The position numbers were made by a program, and so were the translations under genes. The notes under the pieces are model-generated. The model did not search any database. It was not told the origin of the DNA and saw nothing but the letters and a program-made list of their open reading frames with translations. Shown one piece after another: positions 34,245 to 50,360 of a stretch of 64,000 nt of DNA. The stretch is from Unio delphinus (taxonomy: Eukaryota; Mollusca; Bivalvia; Unionida; Unionidae). The stretch spans positions 8,267,501 to 8,331,500 of the forward strand of contig JAQISU010000057.1 in NCBI GenBank assembly GCA_029339505.1, written 5' to 3'. Within the stretch, counting starts at the first letter, position 1. Each line of letters opens with the position of its first letter.

Positions 34245-34510
34245 CCGAGGATGTCTTTATTTGCGCTTCACCGAGGATGTCTTTATGTGTGCTTTACTGA
34301 GGATGTCTTTATGTGTGCTTTACTGAGGATGTCTTTACGTGTGCTTTACTGAGGATATCTTTATGTGTGCTTTACTGAGGATGTCTTTATGTGTGCTTTA
34401 CTGAGGATGTCTTTATGTGTGCTTTACTGAGGATATCTTTATGTGTGCTTTACTGAGGATGTATATCTGTTTCACCGAGTCTTTCTGCGTGCTTCACGGC
34501 GGACGTCATT
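34245..34510. repeat. 26-bp minisatellite, about 10 copies
   Basis: Unit 'gaggatgtctttatgtgtgc' then 'tttact', with starts every 26 bp from 34246 and 34272 onward. The central copies are nearly identical. The first ('caccgagg') and last ('gtatatctg', 'gacgtcattccg') are diverged, the usual pattern of an array that homogenises in its middle. Confidence 0.93.
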
Positions 34511-34604
34511 CCGTGTGCCCCGCTATTGATGACATTTTAATACAAAGTGCACGTTTTATGTTTCCCAAGCGCGTGACGCAATGATCTCCCCAACCAAGAA
34601 ACTC

Positions 34605-35135
34605 GCCGTATTAGTATCTACAACACAATGTTCACCCCAACCGCGAAACACCTTATTTGTATCTACAAGACAATGTCCACTCCAGTATTTTAATTTACTG
34701 TAGTTGTATCTGCAACACAATAATCAACCCGACGTCAAAATTCACTGTATCAGCAACATAATGTCATCCCAACTTGATACTCAATGGAGTTGTATCAACG
34801 ACACGATGTCATCCCAACCTTAAAACTTATATTACTTGTATCTACAACACAGTTTCCACCCCAAGTTTGAAACACGCTGCAATTGTATCCACAACACAAT
34901 GTCCACCCCAACCTAAAAACTCGCGTTACATATACCTGCACTACAATGTCCATCCCAACCATTAAACTCACGGTAGTTGTAACTGTAACACCATGTCCAC
35001 TCCGACTTTGAAACTTCTTGTAGTTGTATCTACAACACAGAGAAACTCGCTGCAAATGTATCAAATGTATCAGTAACAATATCAATTCCAACACTCGGAC
35101 CCATTGTAGTTGTTCTTAAAACAATGTTTCTCCCA
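34605..35135. repeat. 47-bp minisatellite, about 12 degenerate copies
   Basis: Unit 'tgtatctacaacacaatgtc' then 'caccccaacc' and 'ttgaaactcgctgtagt'. Copies begin about every 47 bp with short indels. The minus ORF 34795-35094 and plus ORF 34774-34965 read only this repeat. Further copies lie at 35935-36090 and 38200-38265. Confidence 0.88.
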
Positions 35136-35934
35136 ACGTGTCGCGAAAAGCTTTCGTCCAGTATTGTAGATTGTAAGGAGAATGTTTAAACGCCATGCAA
35201 CATAGCTAACATTTGTCCATGATTGTAGATGGTAATTTAAGTAATGAACATTTATAAAGAACATGTTCATTTGGATTTACGTTCAGGACATTCTTGAGGG
35301 ATTTCCATGGAAAAGCTATTGTCTACCTGATGTTTGTCAGGTAGTGTAGCAAATCTTAAGTAAATAGACCCGAACATGTTTATCAATGTGATGGAGATTT
35401 CCATTGTAAGTGACCTAGGTATATAGCATTGGTGTTGTGTCATAAGTCAGGTGCCAGTCTGTATAAAAGTGTGAAATAAACAAAATTATTTCATTCATAC
35501 TTCAGCTCTAAAATAAGCTCTACAATTATAAGTTCAGTTCTAAAATCATTCTTTGTTGTGTTCAGATATAATTTGTGCGGAATCGTTTTTTTTTTAATCA
35601 TTCGTTGGAATTACAAAATGATCATTGCCATTTTTAACTATATCACTTTTTTGGATTACTGTGAATTCCTTCAAGGGCATTTTGTATTATATCAGTGTGA
35701 TACATCAATCTTGTTTGCACATCAGCTTATTTGAGACGATTGGTATATTCAATATTGGAATTGATCTGGAGTGCTAGCTACTTTTGGACTCTTGATAGTA
35801 CCTTTGGGATAAATTTACAAGAGCTCCTTTAAATTTTCACTTTGTATTCTATTGGATTAAATTATTTCTTTAATTTGGAATGTTATTGTATTTTTCTGTT
35901 ACATAATTTAAGACAGTAGATTCGTAACAGTTGA
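35136..35934. other. AT-rich DNA between two blocks of the 47-bp repeat
   Basis: No gene or repeat structure noticed. Confidence 0.5.
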
Positions 35935-36090
35935 AGTTCACGCTAAATGTGTATGTCCACTTTAACCTTCTTACTCACTTTATGTGTTTATGTCACATCA
36001 TGTTCACCCTAACTTTAAAATGGATTGAAATTGACTTTACAATACGATGTCTACCCTAACCTTGAAACTCAATGTAGTTGTATCTGCGAT
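35935..36090. repeat. Outlying block of the 34605-35135 repeat, about 3 copies
   Basis: 'tacgatgtctaccctaacct' then 'tgaaactcaatgtagttgta' at about 36041-36081 matches the 47-bp unit closely. Two weaker copies precede it ('tatgtccactttaacctt', 'catgttcaccctaactttaa'). Confidence 0.75.
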
Positions 36091-36628
36091 GGTGTTACAC
36101 TGGTTCCAAACAAGCCGTGATACATTCGAGTAGAAGCTTTTCTGGCGTGTAACGGTGCCTGTTTTGATAAACGCCTCTTAATGACTGAGTTTTGTCTTGA
36201 TGTAGTCCTTTTGTTTTTGTTGCAAATGTGATTCGAGTTTGTGACATTAAGCACGAACTTGAATAATATAAGCTGATATTCGAGAAGAAAATACGTGCGT
36301 GTTAGAACTAATCATGTTTACTGGTCACGGAGTAAAACTCACATTACTGTCACATCATATAGCAGGATGAATTGAGTTCGGTCTATCTATCCTTAGCACC
36401 ATGTGACCTTCCCATGAATATAATGAAATAAAGAACAATATTATTTTCAAAACTACTTAGATATCACTTGCTTTTTGGCATATTCATATTAATACGTCAT
36501 CAACTGTATTATGTGAATGCACTAATGACGCGATTCCCATGCTCCGGTACGTAATTTAGGAATAAGTTGTAACATATATGAATGACAGTTTGATAATGAA
36601 AAAAATAGTGATGAAATATACCTATATT

Positions 36629-36735
36629 CTGTCGGAAAAACTGGTGTCAGCTAAGTCTTGTCGGGAAAAAAACATTGTCAAGAACGTCCTGTCGGAAAAA
36701 CTAGGATCTAGAAAACCTTGCCGCAAAAGCATTTT
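36629..36735. repeat. About 30-bp tandem repeat x 3-4
   Basis: 'ctgtcggaaaaactggtgtc' near 36629, 'gtcgggaaaaaaacattgtc' near 36660, 'gtcggaaaaactaggatct' near 36691 and a weak 'gccgcaaaagc' near 36720. Confidence 0.6.
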
Positions 36736-37329
36736 TATTGCAGTCACAGTGCTATGATTTAATATCAATGTGATGTTCAGACATGCGCAGTAAAGCATAT
36801 TAATGCGTTGATATATCTTTTTCTGTATTATTTCATTTTATACAATTAATGGCTTTGCAATAAATTTCAGATATTCGGACATTACCTTATATTACAACTT
36901 TAATTTATGTTGACATTATAACACGACGCTACTCAAATGATAGAGCTGTGACTGCAGAAACATGGAGCATGCTAATATTTCTTAAATAACATGCAAGTTG
37001 TAAACGGCATGTGTGGCGAAGGCAGCCGATGCAAGTATAAAAACAAAAATATAATGACTAAAGTTTGTAAAATGCCTTAAGTTTGACTCGATGTTCTGAA
37101 AGGATCTAAACCTTAGTTAACTAGTTGTCATGAAATACTTAAAGTAAGAAAAGAACTGGGGCTAAAAGATTGATATATTAAAAGATTGATGTATTTTAAT
37201 TTTTAGCAATTTTTCTCCTAATTAATATATAATTATTAAGGTTCTGAATTTGATTAATGGTATCTATTAATAGTCATTTCAAAATAGTACGGACATTGTT
37301 ATCCGTTTGAATTGTTCATATCTTTACTT
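36736..37329. other. AT-rich DNA, nothing recognised
   Basis: No supported feature. Confidence 0.5.
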
Positions 37330-37545
37330 TATCAGTTTCCGCTGTGACTGATGGTGGGACACCATTTCTCATCACATGATAGGCTACACATGGCGGACAA
37401 AATAATTGATAGTGGAATGGAAGAAAACAGGAAAACCCAGTAACAACCACCGACCACAGGATGCAACTGGCAAGTGTTCTCACATACCCCCATTGGCTGC
37501 GCCCAAGACTCGAACCCACGAGGACAGAGGTGAGATGGTAGTGAT
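37330..37545 (-). mobile_element. tRNA-headed SINE, family B, diverged copy
   Basis: 'ataggctacacatggcggac', 'aaccaccgacc', 'atgcaactggcaagtgttct', 'cacatac' and 'gactcgaacccacgaggaca' are collinear with the intact copy at 20997-21248. The B-box-like 'gggttcgagtc' is clear on the minus strand. The tRNA head beyond it is eroded. The minus ORF 37316-37627 is incidental. Confidence 0.8.
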
Positions 37546-38199
37546 CAGTATATAACCGCTTCTTACGTCGTTCATCGCTGTCGTTGTCACTTGTTATCAT
37601 CATTACGGTTTTTTCGTTAAAATACATTATTCATGGTTTAAAAATGTGTTTTGAGTACCCTGTAAATCATCTAGCGACCTTTGTATCTCTTATCTTTGCT
37701 TTCGTATATTTGCATGGATCTATAATTCTCTAATTCTCCCTTTATCTAAATATTGTATCTATTTTTCTATTGTGATCGATTGATAGATATCCAACCATCG
37801 ATTAGAATGCTAACTGTCCCAATTTCGGACATATTCCCGTTTGCAGGTATGTATGAAATGGAAGAAATAGGGTCGATCTTAATGAAAATATTCTAAAGTG
37901 TACACAACTTTCTTATAATTTTACGATACAAGTGAACAGTTTCACACAATAAAAGCATTTTACCTGCTGAAATGACAAATGTTTAAGACTGAATATCCTA
38001 TTGTTTGTTTATGACAAAAAAGCGAGTTATTAGATTCTTGATCAAAATCACTCATTACATTCGTGTCATAAAGAGAGTCATTCAATATCAGAAAATTATA
38101 AAGCTGAAAACCCCTCTAAACAGTTTACTATACAGCATAATCCATCATTCATTTATTGCATGAATGCTTTACAATATAACTAATGCAAGGCACAAGATT
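37546..38199. other. AT-rich DNA, nothing recognised
   Basis: No supported feature. Confidence 0.5.
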
Positions 38200-38265
38200 C
38201 TCACTGCATAAGAAAACGTCCACTCTAACCCTGAAATTTTCAATGTAATTGGATGTGGACAGTGC
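38200..38265. repeat. Single isolated copy of the 47-bp unit
   Basis: 'aacgtccactctaaccctga' then 'aattttcaatgtaattg' matches the unit of 34605-35135 about 3 kb away. It lies just before a different 35-bp repeat. Confidence 0.6.
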
Positions 38266-38278
38266 TTGGTTTCTCGGT

Positions 38279-38412
38279 TAGTTCCAGCTAGATAAAAATA
38301 TCGTATCATGTTGTTCCAACTAGAGAGATAAAATATCGATAAGCTAGTTCCAACTAAACAGATAAAATAGTGTATCATCTAGTTCCAACTAGACAGGTAA
38401 AATCTTGTATTA
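38279..38412. repeat. About 35-bp tandem repeat x 4
   Basis: 'tagttccaactagacagata' then 'aaatatcgtatca' recurs near 38279, 38311, 38345 and 38380. Confidence 0.8.
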
Positions 38413-38540
38413 CAGAAATGGCATTATTGATAACTTTGTTTCAAAAAATAGAAAAAAAAAGAAAATAGTACTTCCAACAGACCTAGATGTTTTCATGCTT
38501 ATACTAATTGTGCCAGAAACGTACACATCTAAAAATAAGA

Positions 38541-38637
38541 TGTATGTATGTATGTATGTATGTATGTATGTATGTATGTATGTATGTATGTATGTATGTA
38601 TGTATGTATGTATGTATGTATGTATGTATGTATGTAT
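38541..38637. repeat. (GTAT)n microsatellite
   Basis: About 24 tetranucleotide units, the complement-type motif of the ATAC tracts at 14099 and 33951. Confidence 0.98.
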
Positions 38638-38907
38638 TCTTCAATAACTGGAATTTCAATGGTTAGATTTATCTCTTTGTATGCAGTACATACTTTGTAA
38701 ACATGTGATCGTTTACCGACGATTTCCACAGATGTTCATGTTATAATAATGTGCATTAGGATTTATTTCTATTTGTTTAGCTTTACTTCCCTTAACATTC
38801 TTTAGGATATTCTTAAATTGAAAGGACAAATTCTACACAAATATGTTTTTCTTTATTGAAATCTTTGTGGAAGTCTCTTATAAGTTCTTTAACCATGTAT
38901 TGCTAAA

Positions 38908-39765
38908 TGCGTGTCTTCTTGTCATTGCAATGCCTCAAACATCAATATTGCCAAATGCGTATATTCTTGTCATTGCAATGCCTCCATCATCAATAATGCC
39001 AAATGCGTATTTTCTTGTATTTGCAATGCCTCCATCATCAATATTGCCAAATGTGTGTATTCTTGTCATTGCAATGCCTCCATCGTCAATATTGCCAAAT
39101 ACGTGTATTCTTGTCATTGCAATGCCTCCATCATCAATATTGCCAAATGCGTGTATTCTTGTCATTGCAATGCCTCCATCATCAATATTGCCAAATACGT
39201 GTATTCTTGTCATTGCAATGCCTCCATCATCAATATTGCCAAATGCGTGTATTCTTGTCAGTGCAATGCCGCCATCATCAATATTGCCAAATGCGTGTAT
39301 TCTTGTCATTGCAATGCCTCCATCATCAATATTGCCAAATACGTGTATTCTTGTCAGTGCAATGCCGCCATCATCAATATTGCCAAATGCGTGTATTCTT
39401 GTCATTGCAATGCCTCCATCATCAATATTGCCAAATACGTGTATTCTTGTCATTGCAATGCCTCCATCGTCAATATTGCCAAATACGTGTATTCTTGTCA
39501 TTGCAATGCCTCCATCATCAATATTGCCAAATGCGTGTATTCTTGTCATTGCAATGCCTCCATCATCAATATTGCCAAATGAGTGTATTCTTGTCAGTGC
39601 AATGCCGCCATCAATATTGCCAAATGCGTATTTTCTTGTCATTGCAATGCCTCCATCATCAATATTGCCAAATGCGTGTATTCTTGTCATTGAAAAGCCG
39701 CCGTCATCATTTTTGCCAAATGCATGTTTTTCATTTCATTGTAATGCCTCCATCATCAATATTAG
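38908..39765. repeat. 48-bp minisatellite, about 18 copies, open in four reading frames
   Basis: Unit 'gcgtgtattcttgtcattgc' then 'aatgcctccatcatcaatat' and 'tgccaaat'. 48 bp is 16 codons and contains no stop in any plus frame or in one minus frame. That gives a 321-codon frame (38843-39808), 223- and 275-codon plus frames and a 251-codon minus frame. One copy near 39606 lacks 3 bp, which keeps the frame. The 321-codon frame has a hydrophobic start but only repeats afterwards ('VIAMPPSSILPNACIL'). Sequence differences between copies include non-synonymous changes in every frame, so no frame stands out as selected. Probably a minisatellite, not a gene. Confidence 0.93.

Positions 39766-43643
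<3,878 letters not shown>

Positions 43644-43678
<35 letters not shown>
43644..43678. repeat. (GT)n microsatellite
   Basis: About 17 GT units preceded by 'gtgcgcgcac'. Confidence 0.95.
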
Positions 43679-43680
<2 letters not shown>

Positions 43681-43825
43681 GTAATTGTGAACATCTATCA
43701 ACATTATATTTACGAACTATATGTTGCTTATTGAGTATCATTATCCGGTACATTTCATTTGAACTTTCTAATGCTTGTTTGATCTCTACTTTTTATACAC
43801 ATCTCAGCTTGTACATAAAGATGTA

Positions 43826-43890
43826 CCGCCGTGTCGTAGCGGTTAGCCTACCAGACTAGAAGTGTGCTGTTTCGAATCATACCTTTGCAT
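43826..43890 (+). other. tRNA-like fragment, possible SINE head
   Basis: 'gtcgtagcggttagcc' resembles an A box and 'ctgtttcgaatcat' a B box, about 30 bp apart. No acceptor-stem pairing or SINE body follows, so a functional tRNA gene is unlikely. A poly-G run sits at 43920-43931. Confidence 0.35.
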
Positions 43891-43932
43891 CAAATATGGT
43901 CTGCGCGGTTTGTTTGTTGTGGGGGGGGGGGG

Positions 43933-44732
43933 TCTTTTTTTAAGGGATGATAAATCATTCAAATTATCCGGCACTCAAAAGCCCTCATATGTTGCCATGC
44001 CGTAATAAAGACAAGCGAAATGAATATGTCAATAATAACTATGGTAAAGTTTGTTAAGTTCAGAAGTATTTGAACAGTCTAAATGCAAGGTACAAATATG
44101 ATTTTCTTTGTTGGATTTACATTGCATATTTTCAAGTACTCCTAATTTCGGATTTGGTTAGGTTTGTTTCACATTTTGCTCTCAACATATTTAGATTCTT
44201 ATGTATTCTATAATAAGGAGCTGAAATTTGTTACGTAGAATTGCAATGTAAGATATATCTTTTTTCTGCAGTGTACAAATGCTGATTTCCTGTACTTTGT
44301 GCAGACTGCAGCAATAAGTTGCTCCTTGGTAGATAAATCCGTGCATGTTACAACAGATCAGATGTAATCTGTAAGGTGTAGCATGTTCATTACATTAACT
44401 CCTGGAGATGAATTAAAAAACATCGTTCTCTTATTTATGACTTAGTACTGGGTGTTCATTTCATAAATAAGATAGACGGAACTCAATATTCTTTCCAGCT
44501 CTTATAAATAATGCTGGCCTTTGTCTTGCTGGCATCAACAGGTCGTCATCCATACACCGTGATTGTTAATGTGCGCACACTCCGAGGTACTTAGTATATT
44601 GACAGGTTGTATCTCGCATGGGTTCCATTCTATTATTGATCCAATACCGACGAAGCGTACTTGAATGCTGTCTTAGACCTTGCGTCAGGTAAATTTGAGA
44701 AGAATGGTGTCGGTAATTGTAGCGATTGCAAG
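43933..44732. other. AT-rich DNA, nothing recognised
   Basis: No supported feature. The short minus ORF at 44566-44754 has no domain. Confidence 0.5.
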
Positions 44733-45355
44733 GGTTGGGGTGGGGTACTTCCAATATATTATTTCAAAACTTATGGAAGTTCCACCCTGGCTCGTGAAGT
44801 TATCAAATTAAATTACTGACGAAATAGATGTACAGCTCTGAGCCCCCAGTCAGCACTGCCAACGGTTAAATTATATAGAACAGGAAGATGAAATTCAAAA
44901 TAATAACAATTTATAATTGATAATTTTAAACGATAAACTCAATCACTCGTCTTTCAAGTGACAGCCTACTTCATCTCGTGATTTTCAGTGTGAGTTCGAT
45001 TTTCCTCTGGCCTTTGGATCTACTCATCTCTTTATTTCGTTCCTCCCGCTCCTCCTGGACTTCACCTTTCCCGACTTCTCTCCTTCCTTCTCTTTTCTTC
45101 CGCCTCTCTATCGGAGACACTGGGTCCACTGTCACTGGTCTGTCCCTCGAAGCTTCCTGTGAAAACCACAAGGCGTTAACATATGGTTTATCGAATCTCA
45201 CTCACTCTAAATCATAAATTAACCATCAGATAAGGCTATTACTGTTTAGGTCACGCATATGTACACATCGAAATTCCCACACACTCTTACGGGGAAAACA
45301 ATGGCGTAATAACACGGTATCATACATACATCAATACATTGTGTCACATCAGTAT

Positions 45356-45453
<98 letters not shown>

Positions 45454-46240
45454 CTCATTGTACTTACAATATTACAACAACCAGACGCATGTCTGTACAC
45501 TACACTCCCACAAGCGTACACAAATATTCATATTTCTAATTTTACACACTGCAACTATTTACAAGTTATCATTCAATTCAGCAATGGCAAAATCTATAAT
45601 CTCATGAACAAATGTGCTAGTCTACTATAAAATAACCACATAGCGAGTTATAATAATATTAACTCTTATGACGGCTAGCAAGCAATATGATTCTTTACAA
45701 ATATCAATTCATTCTTCAAAATATACAAACATATTAACATCACAAAATAATTATTCCTACTACGATTCTAGTAATAATAATAAGTATATCTACGATCTTC
45801 AATTAAATGCAGTCACATTCAGCAAAGATTGAACAACTAGCTCACTGACCTTTAGAAGCTGCAATTAGAATCCTGTCCTAAGATGTTTCTCCGCCAATAA
45901 CGCATGGCTGATCGGAGTTGCTATCTTCTGGCAATCTTTCTAACGAACTATAGCGAACTAAATCTTGCTGGCAGGTTTAAGGATATCATACTTAGCCAAA
46001 TTAGGGTCCCGTCCCTATCTGGATTTTGATTGGGTAGCGCTGTGGTCCTGTCCAATCGACTAAGCGACCAATTCAACCTGGCTGTCAGTCTGCGAAACAA
46101 GAAGATAAGGCACGTCCACTCCTTCGGACAACTTTTATGATCTGCACAAGCGCTTTCACACCAAAGTGATAATTGCGCTTCTGACGGCCTTGGTCGGGAT
46201 TCCCACCACGGCAAACTTACGTAAGGGATAGTGTTAGCCT
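44733..46240 (+). mobile_element. Dispersed repeat, GGTTGGGG family, copy 2
   Basis: Starts 'gggttggggtggggtacttc', forming an inverted repeat with 'ggaagttccaccc' about 30 bp on. It shares ordered blocks with copies 1 and 3: 'cagctctgagcccccagtca', 'gccaacggttaaatta', 'aataacaattta', 'cactcgtctttcaagtgaca', 'caaccagacgcatgtctgta', 'gtacacaaatattcat', 'ttttacacactgcaac' and 'attcaattcagcaat'. A long (AT)n tract at 45360-45451 lies where copy 3 has (GT)n. The 3' part (45840-46240) shares 'ctgaccttt.agaagctg' and 'ctccgccaataacg' with copy 1. The 88-codon minus frame at 45948-46214 shows no known domain. The right boundary is approximate. Confidence 0.65.
45360..45451. repeat. (AT)n microsatellite inside the dispersed repeat
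   Basis: About 46 perfect AT units. Ile-Tyr ORFs on both strands are artefacts. Confidence 0.98.
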
Positions 46241-47659
46241 GCGGTCATGTTTAACAATACTTTGATTATACATGTTTCTATACTATTCTGGGTCGGACAA
46301 AACTAGACAGTAATGTATTATTGTTATTGTGATTTTAAGGTACAACATTCATGTAAACAACAGCGAAGTAATCTTTATAAATATATTTTCCCCTCTTCAT
46401 ATAATAGGAGGCTACTTAGCGGTTATTTGACAGAGTGAAGCAAAAATATTGTTTGAGGAGGGGGGAACATATGTTCTGCATTAATGAGCAAAATCATAGT
46501 CTAGTTTTACCCACTTCTGTGAAGTTTATTTTTTCAACATTAGAGAATCCATCATATTTAGATCTTTTTTTTAACTTTAGAAGAAGAAAAGAAGAAACGG
46601 TGAGTCACAGTACTCGGGGAAGACGTGAGGGGTTGGATCATCAATCTAACACAGACCAAAAGTCATACATTTGCTGTTGTAAAATGAGTGAGAGCAAGTT
46701 AACGTATATATTACACATTTATCTGCTTTGTTTGCATGTATACAAACTTTAATTAACCAGTCAACCTCCTACTGTTGACGCGACGCGGAGGCCTAATGCC
46801 TAACTGGTTCATAAAACTTTACATTCACCCAAACAATGGTCTATAATCGTGTTATTACTTGATTTATATATACATTTTAAAATGTAACTTCCTTCAGAAT
46901 AGTACAAATGTCATTTGATTGGCATTACACCATAAAATAAATGTAAAGAGGTCATATGGTAATTTATCGTAAGTCATATTATATCGTGTCAGCAAATCCA
47001 AAAGTCTCTCACGAATGAATCATGTAGTTGTCAATATATCGTTTCATAAAATATTCATTATCTTTAATCTCTAGTTTCACCTGATGACGTCACGTTTGTC
47101 ATCACAACGTTGTGCATGTCATCACATTTCCTTCGGATTTAGTGAACTGTTCTAGATCCAAGTGTGGTCTAAAGTCGGAAAGATTGGAAATAAATCTGTA
47201 TTTAATTCTAATATTAAAGACTAAACTGATTCCCTAGCATTTTGCATGTGGTCCCATTTTAAAAGATATACTAAATATACAAGTTTTGTTGCTACACGTA
47301 ATATGGTGGTGTTTCAAAAAGAGCGAGGATTGTCTCACAAATTCTACTTAATTTCATGATTATGGACGGGATTTATATGTGTATAATGTACACCCGATAT
47401 GAGCAGCCAGGGAGGCGTCTTGATTCATCTTCTTGTGGATTTCAGTTCTCTAATCGAATGTTTGGAATCATAATGTGTGAAAAATATGAAATCTCTCAAT
47501 TTCAATTATAATAATACTGATAATGAAGACTTTGTATATCTCATAATCTCTAGAAACTTTGCATTAGAAAACACATGTAACATAAAAGACATAATGATAT
47601 GATTACGAAACAACAACAACACCATGAATTAGAAAACATATCACATCCTGAAAATATTT
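46241..47659. other. AT-rich DNA, no gene recognised
   Basis: The 105-codon plus frame at 46435-46752 has a basic, Arg/Glu-rich middle but no recognisable domain or splice context. Nothing else is supportable. Confidence 0.4.
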
Positions 47660-49500
47660 AAGGTAGGAAACATTATTAGATCTTTGAGTTTGCTTTTGCA
47701 GTAGAAATAGATGAGTTTTAAGAGCACTCTTGAATGGAATCACTGCGTCATTGTGTTTAAGTTCAGTGGGCAATTCGTTCCACCTTGCTGAGCCATGGTA
47801 TGCAAAAGAAAGTTGTCCATATGACTTTGTTTTTCATAGAGGTAATAATGAGTGTACGATTGTCCGAAGAGGAGCGTAAGTATCTTGCTGGTGTGTACAC
47901 CTGGGTGAGGCAAAATATATATGTTGGGCTAGAATCAGTCAGTTAAGCGTAGCGCAGAGAACAAACTTTGTGCTTGATTCTGGATCGAATGGATAGCCAG
48001 TGTTAGGATGAGCAGCGGAGAGTCGTGATCTTATTGTGGTTCTCTAAGGATTATCCAAACAGCTGTGTTTTGAACCTTTTTAAGTTTCTGGAGTAGATAT
48101 TTCTACAAACCAACCCGTATTGAGTTCCAATAATCCAGTCTCGTGACATTACTAATGAACACACAAGTGTTTTAGTGGCATCAACTGAAATATATTTGTG
48201 AATGGAGCGTCTCAACTTAAAATATGCAGCCTTGTATACGTTCATGACATGTTGGTGCAATGTGAGAGTACTGTGTAGAGTAACATATAGGTTTCCTACT
48301 ACTGTGTGAATTTAATGTTGGTGTTGCTGATATTTATTGTTTGAAGTAAAGGATGTGAATGAGAAAGTCTCTGTGTTGTGATCAGAATTGCCACAGTTTT
48401 ATCATCATTCATCTGCAGCTTATTACATGTCATCGATGATTTCACATCAGAAATGAATTTCTCTAGCCCTTTAATGGTAGAATCAACTTCAGTAGGGTGT
48501 CATCAGCGTACAGATGGTGAGGCACTGGGTGATAATCGATTATACTTGAGAGCGGCTGAGTGTAGAGAATGAAGTGAACAGGTCCAAGAATAGACCCCTG
48601 CCCTGCAGAACACCACAACATAGATGAAATCGAGTGTATCCCATTTGCGGACACAATGTGTGACCTGTTAAACCACAGTAAGGCTGTATCATGAATGACA
48701 AATACATGATGAAGACGGTCAAATGCTGCAGACAAATCAAGAAGGGTGAGGACTGTAATCTTTCCGCTATCCAAAATAGAGAGAATGTCATTAACTACTT
48801 TTAGAAGAGTAGTTTCAGTTATGTGGCAAGGGTGATATGCAGACTGTACATTGCTAAAAAGACTGTTTGAATTCAGATGAAATATAAATTGTGTTAGAAC
48901 AACATTTTCGAAGATTTTTATATGAATGGGGGATTAGAAACTGGGTGGTAGTTCTTTAAATTGATATGGTCGAGTGTTGGTTTCTTCAACAGAGTCTTTT
49001 ACACAGGCAGTTTTTAAAAATGATGGGAATTTCCCGGGTGAGAGAGAGAATCGTGAATAACATCATTTAGTGATCTAAGCATTCAAGCAGCAGTGGTGTC
49101 GGAATTGGATCAATTTCACATGACTTTAGTGCACACTTCTTCACGATTGTATGTACTAAATCCATAGAGACTGGTTTAAATGCTGCTAAGGGTTGCCGCT
49201 AAAATTCTGAATTGCAACTATATGGTGACGATAAGTAATTGAAATTTTGTTTCAAGCTTATCTCTAATGGTGTGAACTTTGTCACGGAAGAAATTTACAA
49301 ACTGGAACGAAAGGTCTACTGGAGAGAAGGTAGTTGGAAGTGGTATACATTTGTTCCTTGACATTAGCGCGTTAGCAATCTCGAAGAGCTTTTGCAACTG
49401 AAACTTTCCGTGATCTTAGTACTGTAGTGGACTGATTTCGCTGCATTGACAATGTGACGTTCTTCTTAGCAACTTTATAGATTTGCTTATTGTAGAGGTT
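47660..49500 (-). pseudogene. L2/CR1-type LINE ORF2: RT domain and C-terminus, decayed
   Basis: Reading the minus strand from high to low coordinate gives the canonical order. 'KQIY..AKKNVT' (linker) lies near 49470, 'CEIDPIPTPLLLECL' near 49090-49130, and 'KKPTLDHINLKNYHPVSN' near 48940-48995. 'FLAMYS' and 'AYHPCHITETTLL' lie near 48810-48850, 'TLLDLSAAFD' near 48720-48755, and 'GSILGPVHFILYTQPL' near 48560-48605. 'HLYADDTL', near 48500, is the polymerase catalytic box and is intact. 'DATKTLVCSLVMSR' lies near 48140-48185. 'VYTPARYLRSSSDNRTL' and 'WNELPTELK' (frameshifted) lie near 47775-47905. The endonuclease is absent. Stops and frameshifts abound. The 5' end stops where dispersed-repeat copy 3 begins (49508). 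Same family as 31790-32370. Confidence 0.9.
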
Positions 49501-49507
49501 TCCCTTT

Positions 49508-50360
49508 TTTAGGTCGGGTGTGGTACTCTCAATATTGTTTTAAATTATTATAGAAGACCCACCCTAGCTCGTTTTTGTCAGAAACTGAATTAGTGATAGA
49601 GAGGTACAAAGCCCCGAGCCCCCAGACAGCGTTGCCGACAGTTAAATTAATGAATACACCAAATGTTAAATTCAGACAACAACAATTTAATATAATTCAA
49701 TAACAGTCATCTCTCAAATAAAATTCAAATTAAAACCCTATCACTCGTCTTTCACTTGACCAAGTGACGGCCTACTTCATCATCTGACTTAGTGTGATAG
49801 ATTTTCCTCCTGTCCTGTGTTCCTACTTATCTGTATGATCTTTCTGGACTGATAATCTAATTCCCTCCAGACCTTTTAACATTCTGCCTCCGTTCTTCCT
49901 TCTCTTTTGGGACTCGAACCAACAGATACAGGTAATTCCCAGTGGTCCCTAAAAGCTTCCTGTATTAACACACAAGGGCATTAGCATAGCATATTCCCCT
50001 AGCTATGTAAACGCACACAAAACATTAATATCATCCGATAAGCCATTACCGTTTTTGGTCACGCATTCGTGCCCATCGAAATACACATTCTCTCTGATAT
50101 GTGTACACGGTGTGTGTGTGTGTGTGTGTGTTCTCAATCTTATTATACAAAACAATATCATATAATCAGGCGCATTTTTGTACATTGCACTTCTACAAAG
50201 TGTACACAGATTTCCACATATCCATGCGCTGATATATCCTTACACATGATACTCCTACAAAGTATACACAAATAGGCAAATCCCTATGAACTAATGTTGC
50301 ACACTGCAACCATTATACAAAGTTTATAATTCAATTAAAAATTTGCAAATCGAGAATTAA
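49508..50360 (+). mobile_element. Dispersed repeat, GGTTGGGG family, copy 3
   Basis: 'aggtcgggtgtggtactctc' then 'attatagaagacccacccta', 'aaagccccgagcccccagac', 'gccgacagttaaatta', 'caacaatttaatataattca', 'actcgtctttcacttgacca', 'agtgacggcctacttcatca', a (GT)n tract at 50109-50131, 'aatcaggcgcatttttgtac', 'tgcacactgcaaccattata' and 'attcaatta' follow copies 1 and 2 in order. Copy 3 abuts the 5' truncation point of the LINE at 47660-49500. Confidence 0.7.

Noticed and set aside
44978..45217. Opposed ORFs of Ser/Leu/Phe and Arg/Glu/Lys character
   Set aside because: They lie in the pyrimidine-rich segment of dispersed-repeat copy 2 and reflect base composition only.
46435..46752. 105-codon ORF as a host gene
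   Set aside because: No domain seen and nothing in the flanks supports expression.
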